DNA of 5,370 bases, taken from Bacillota bacterium. Its GTDB lineage: Bacteria > Bacillota > Clostridia > Acetivibrionales > DSM-2933. Location of the stretch: assembly GCA_023441845.1 (NCBI GenBank), contig JAEZNF010000121.1:1-5370 (forward strand). Direction: 5' to 3'. Position numbers and translations under genes: made by a program. The notes beneath the pieces were generated by a model. That model saw only the letters and a list, made by a program, of their open reading frames with translations. It searched no databases and was not told the origin of the DNA. Below are positions 5,001 through 5,370 of this stretch, piece after piece; the first letter of the stretch is position 1, and each line of letters begins with the position of its first letter.

Positions 5001-5370
5001 GCATGCACACCACCTGTCTTTTTGCATTCCTGTACCAGCGTCCATGTGAACTGCCGAATTCTTCCGATAAATTCTTTTGAAGAAAGGCTCCCTTTTTCTA
5101 TCAGGCTTATCTGAGCCTCCCATTCCGCGGTAAGCTCCGGGCTCTTTAAATCCGGAAAGATATCCAGTATTTCTATCAGCCCTATTCCTACCTTTGTAGG
5201 CACAAGATGAATTCCTTCACGTTTCACATAACCCGTTTTGATTATCTTTTCAATTATGGCCGCTCTTGTAGCCACGGTTCCAAGGCCCGCTTTTTCCATT
5301 GATGTGATAAGGGATGCGTCAGTGTACCTTGACGGCGGCTTTTGCTTCACTTCCTCCTTTTTTACCGAAA
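4997..5370 (-). CDS. topB: DNA topoisomerase III (type IA), C-terminal part, 5' end beyond window
   Basis: Type IA topoisomerases relax or decatenate DNA through a transient 5'-phosphotyrosine link; TopB-type copies are common on conjugative elements. The reading frame is open to the right window edge, and about 124 codons are visible. The segment KPPSRYTDASLITSMEKAG followed by LGTVATRAAIIEKII is the conserved stretch of the central type IA fold (usual form PP-RYTEASLI-MEK-GIG-PATRA). Next come PTKVGIGLIE and SPELTAEWEAQI, also typical of TopB. The catalytic tyrosine lies upstream of the window and cannot be checked. The protein ends about 90 residues after the ATRA motif with no CxxC zinc ribbon, so it has a short C-terminus. 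A GTG within the visible part (5350) follows an AGGAGG-like run, but the conserved motif straddles it, so it is an internal codon. The stop overlaps the start of the next gene as ATGA, which implies translational coupling to the ATPase. Confidence 0.9.
   Translation of the reverse strand, partial: SVKKEEVKQKPPSRYTDASLITSMEKAGLGTVATRAAIIEKIIKTGYVKREGIHLVPTKVGIGLIEILDIFPDLKSPELTAEWEAQISLIEKGSLSSKEFIGRIRQFTWTLVQECKKTGGVHA
5010..5015 (-). promoter_or_regulatory. Ribosome binding site of the coupling ATPase
   Basis: AGGTGG on the minus strand, 9 nt before the ATG at 5000. It lies inside the last codons of topB and decides the start of the ATPase over the longer open frame, whose first possible start lies within topB. 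Confidence 0.6.

Noticed and set aside
4819..5013. 64-codon minus-strand ORF at the topB/ATPase junction
   Set aside because: It is an out-of-frame shadow of the ATPase gene with no family features.
5001..5123. 41-residue N-terminal extension of the coupling ATPase
   Set aside because: It would lie wholly inside topB in another frame; the ATG at 5000 has AGGTGG at 9 nt and the usual ATGA overlap, and places the membrane helix near the N-terminus.

Overview
The window looks like part of a conjugative or integrative mobile element from a Gram-positive, AT-rich host, most likely a member of the Clostridia. The reasons are strong AGGAGG-type ribosome binding sites, a Bacillus/Clostridium-type AbrB regulator with a zinc-knuckle tail, a TcpC-like VirB8 homologue, and a replication-relaxation protein beside a DNA-transfer ATPase. 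The exact species cannot be told from the sequence.

All five genes lie on the minus strand, so transcription runs from high to low coordinates. First comes the 3' end of a type IA topoisomerase gene (TopB-like, cut by the right window edge). It overlaps by 4 nt an 869-residue membrane-anchored P-loop ATPase of the VirD4/TraG/HerA superfamily, the probable coupling protein. After a 641-bp gap without a convincing gene come a small AbrB-family regulator, a replication-relaxation family protein, and the 5' part of a TcpC/VirB8-like membrane protein that runs off the left edge.

The 641-bp gap (1750-2390) is the most unusual part. It holds an exact 23-bp direct repeat (copies 231 bp apart). Between the copies lies a dense array of GAGTTCC(ATAT) motifs: two on the minus strand, then six on the plus strand at 12-14 bp steps, the latter forming a 26-bp tandem unit. 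An 11-bp-arm palindrome marks the switch of orientation. The layout resembles a cis-acting control locus such as an oriT, replication origin or multi-site operator, but no protein partner can be named from sequence alone. Closer to abrB, a 22-nt stretch matches the 3' end of abrB at 19 positions and its downstream flank is also similar, suggesting a decayed second abrB copy. Related 17-bp imperfect palindromes sit on both sides of abrB, and a perfect 16-bp palindrome lies in the leader of the replication-relaxation gene.

Taken together, topoisomerase, coupling ATPase, replication-relaxation protein and VirB8-like protein would process DNA and pass it through a type IV secretion channel, with the AbrB-like protein as a likely local switch. 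No HUH relaxase and no integrase is visible in this window.
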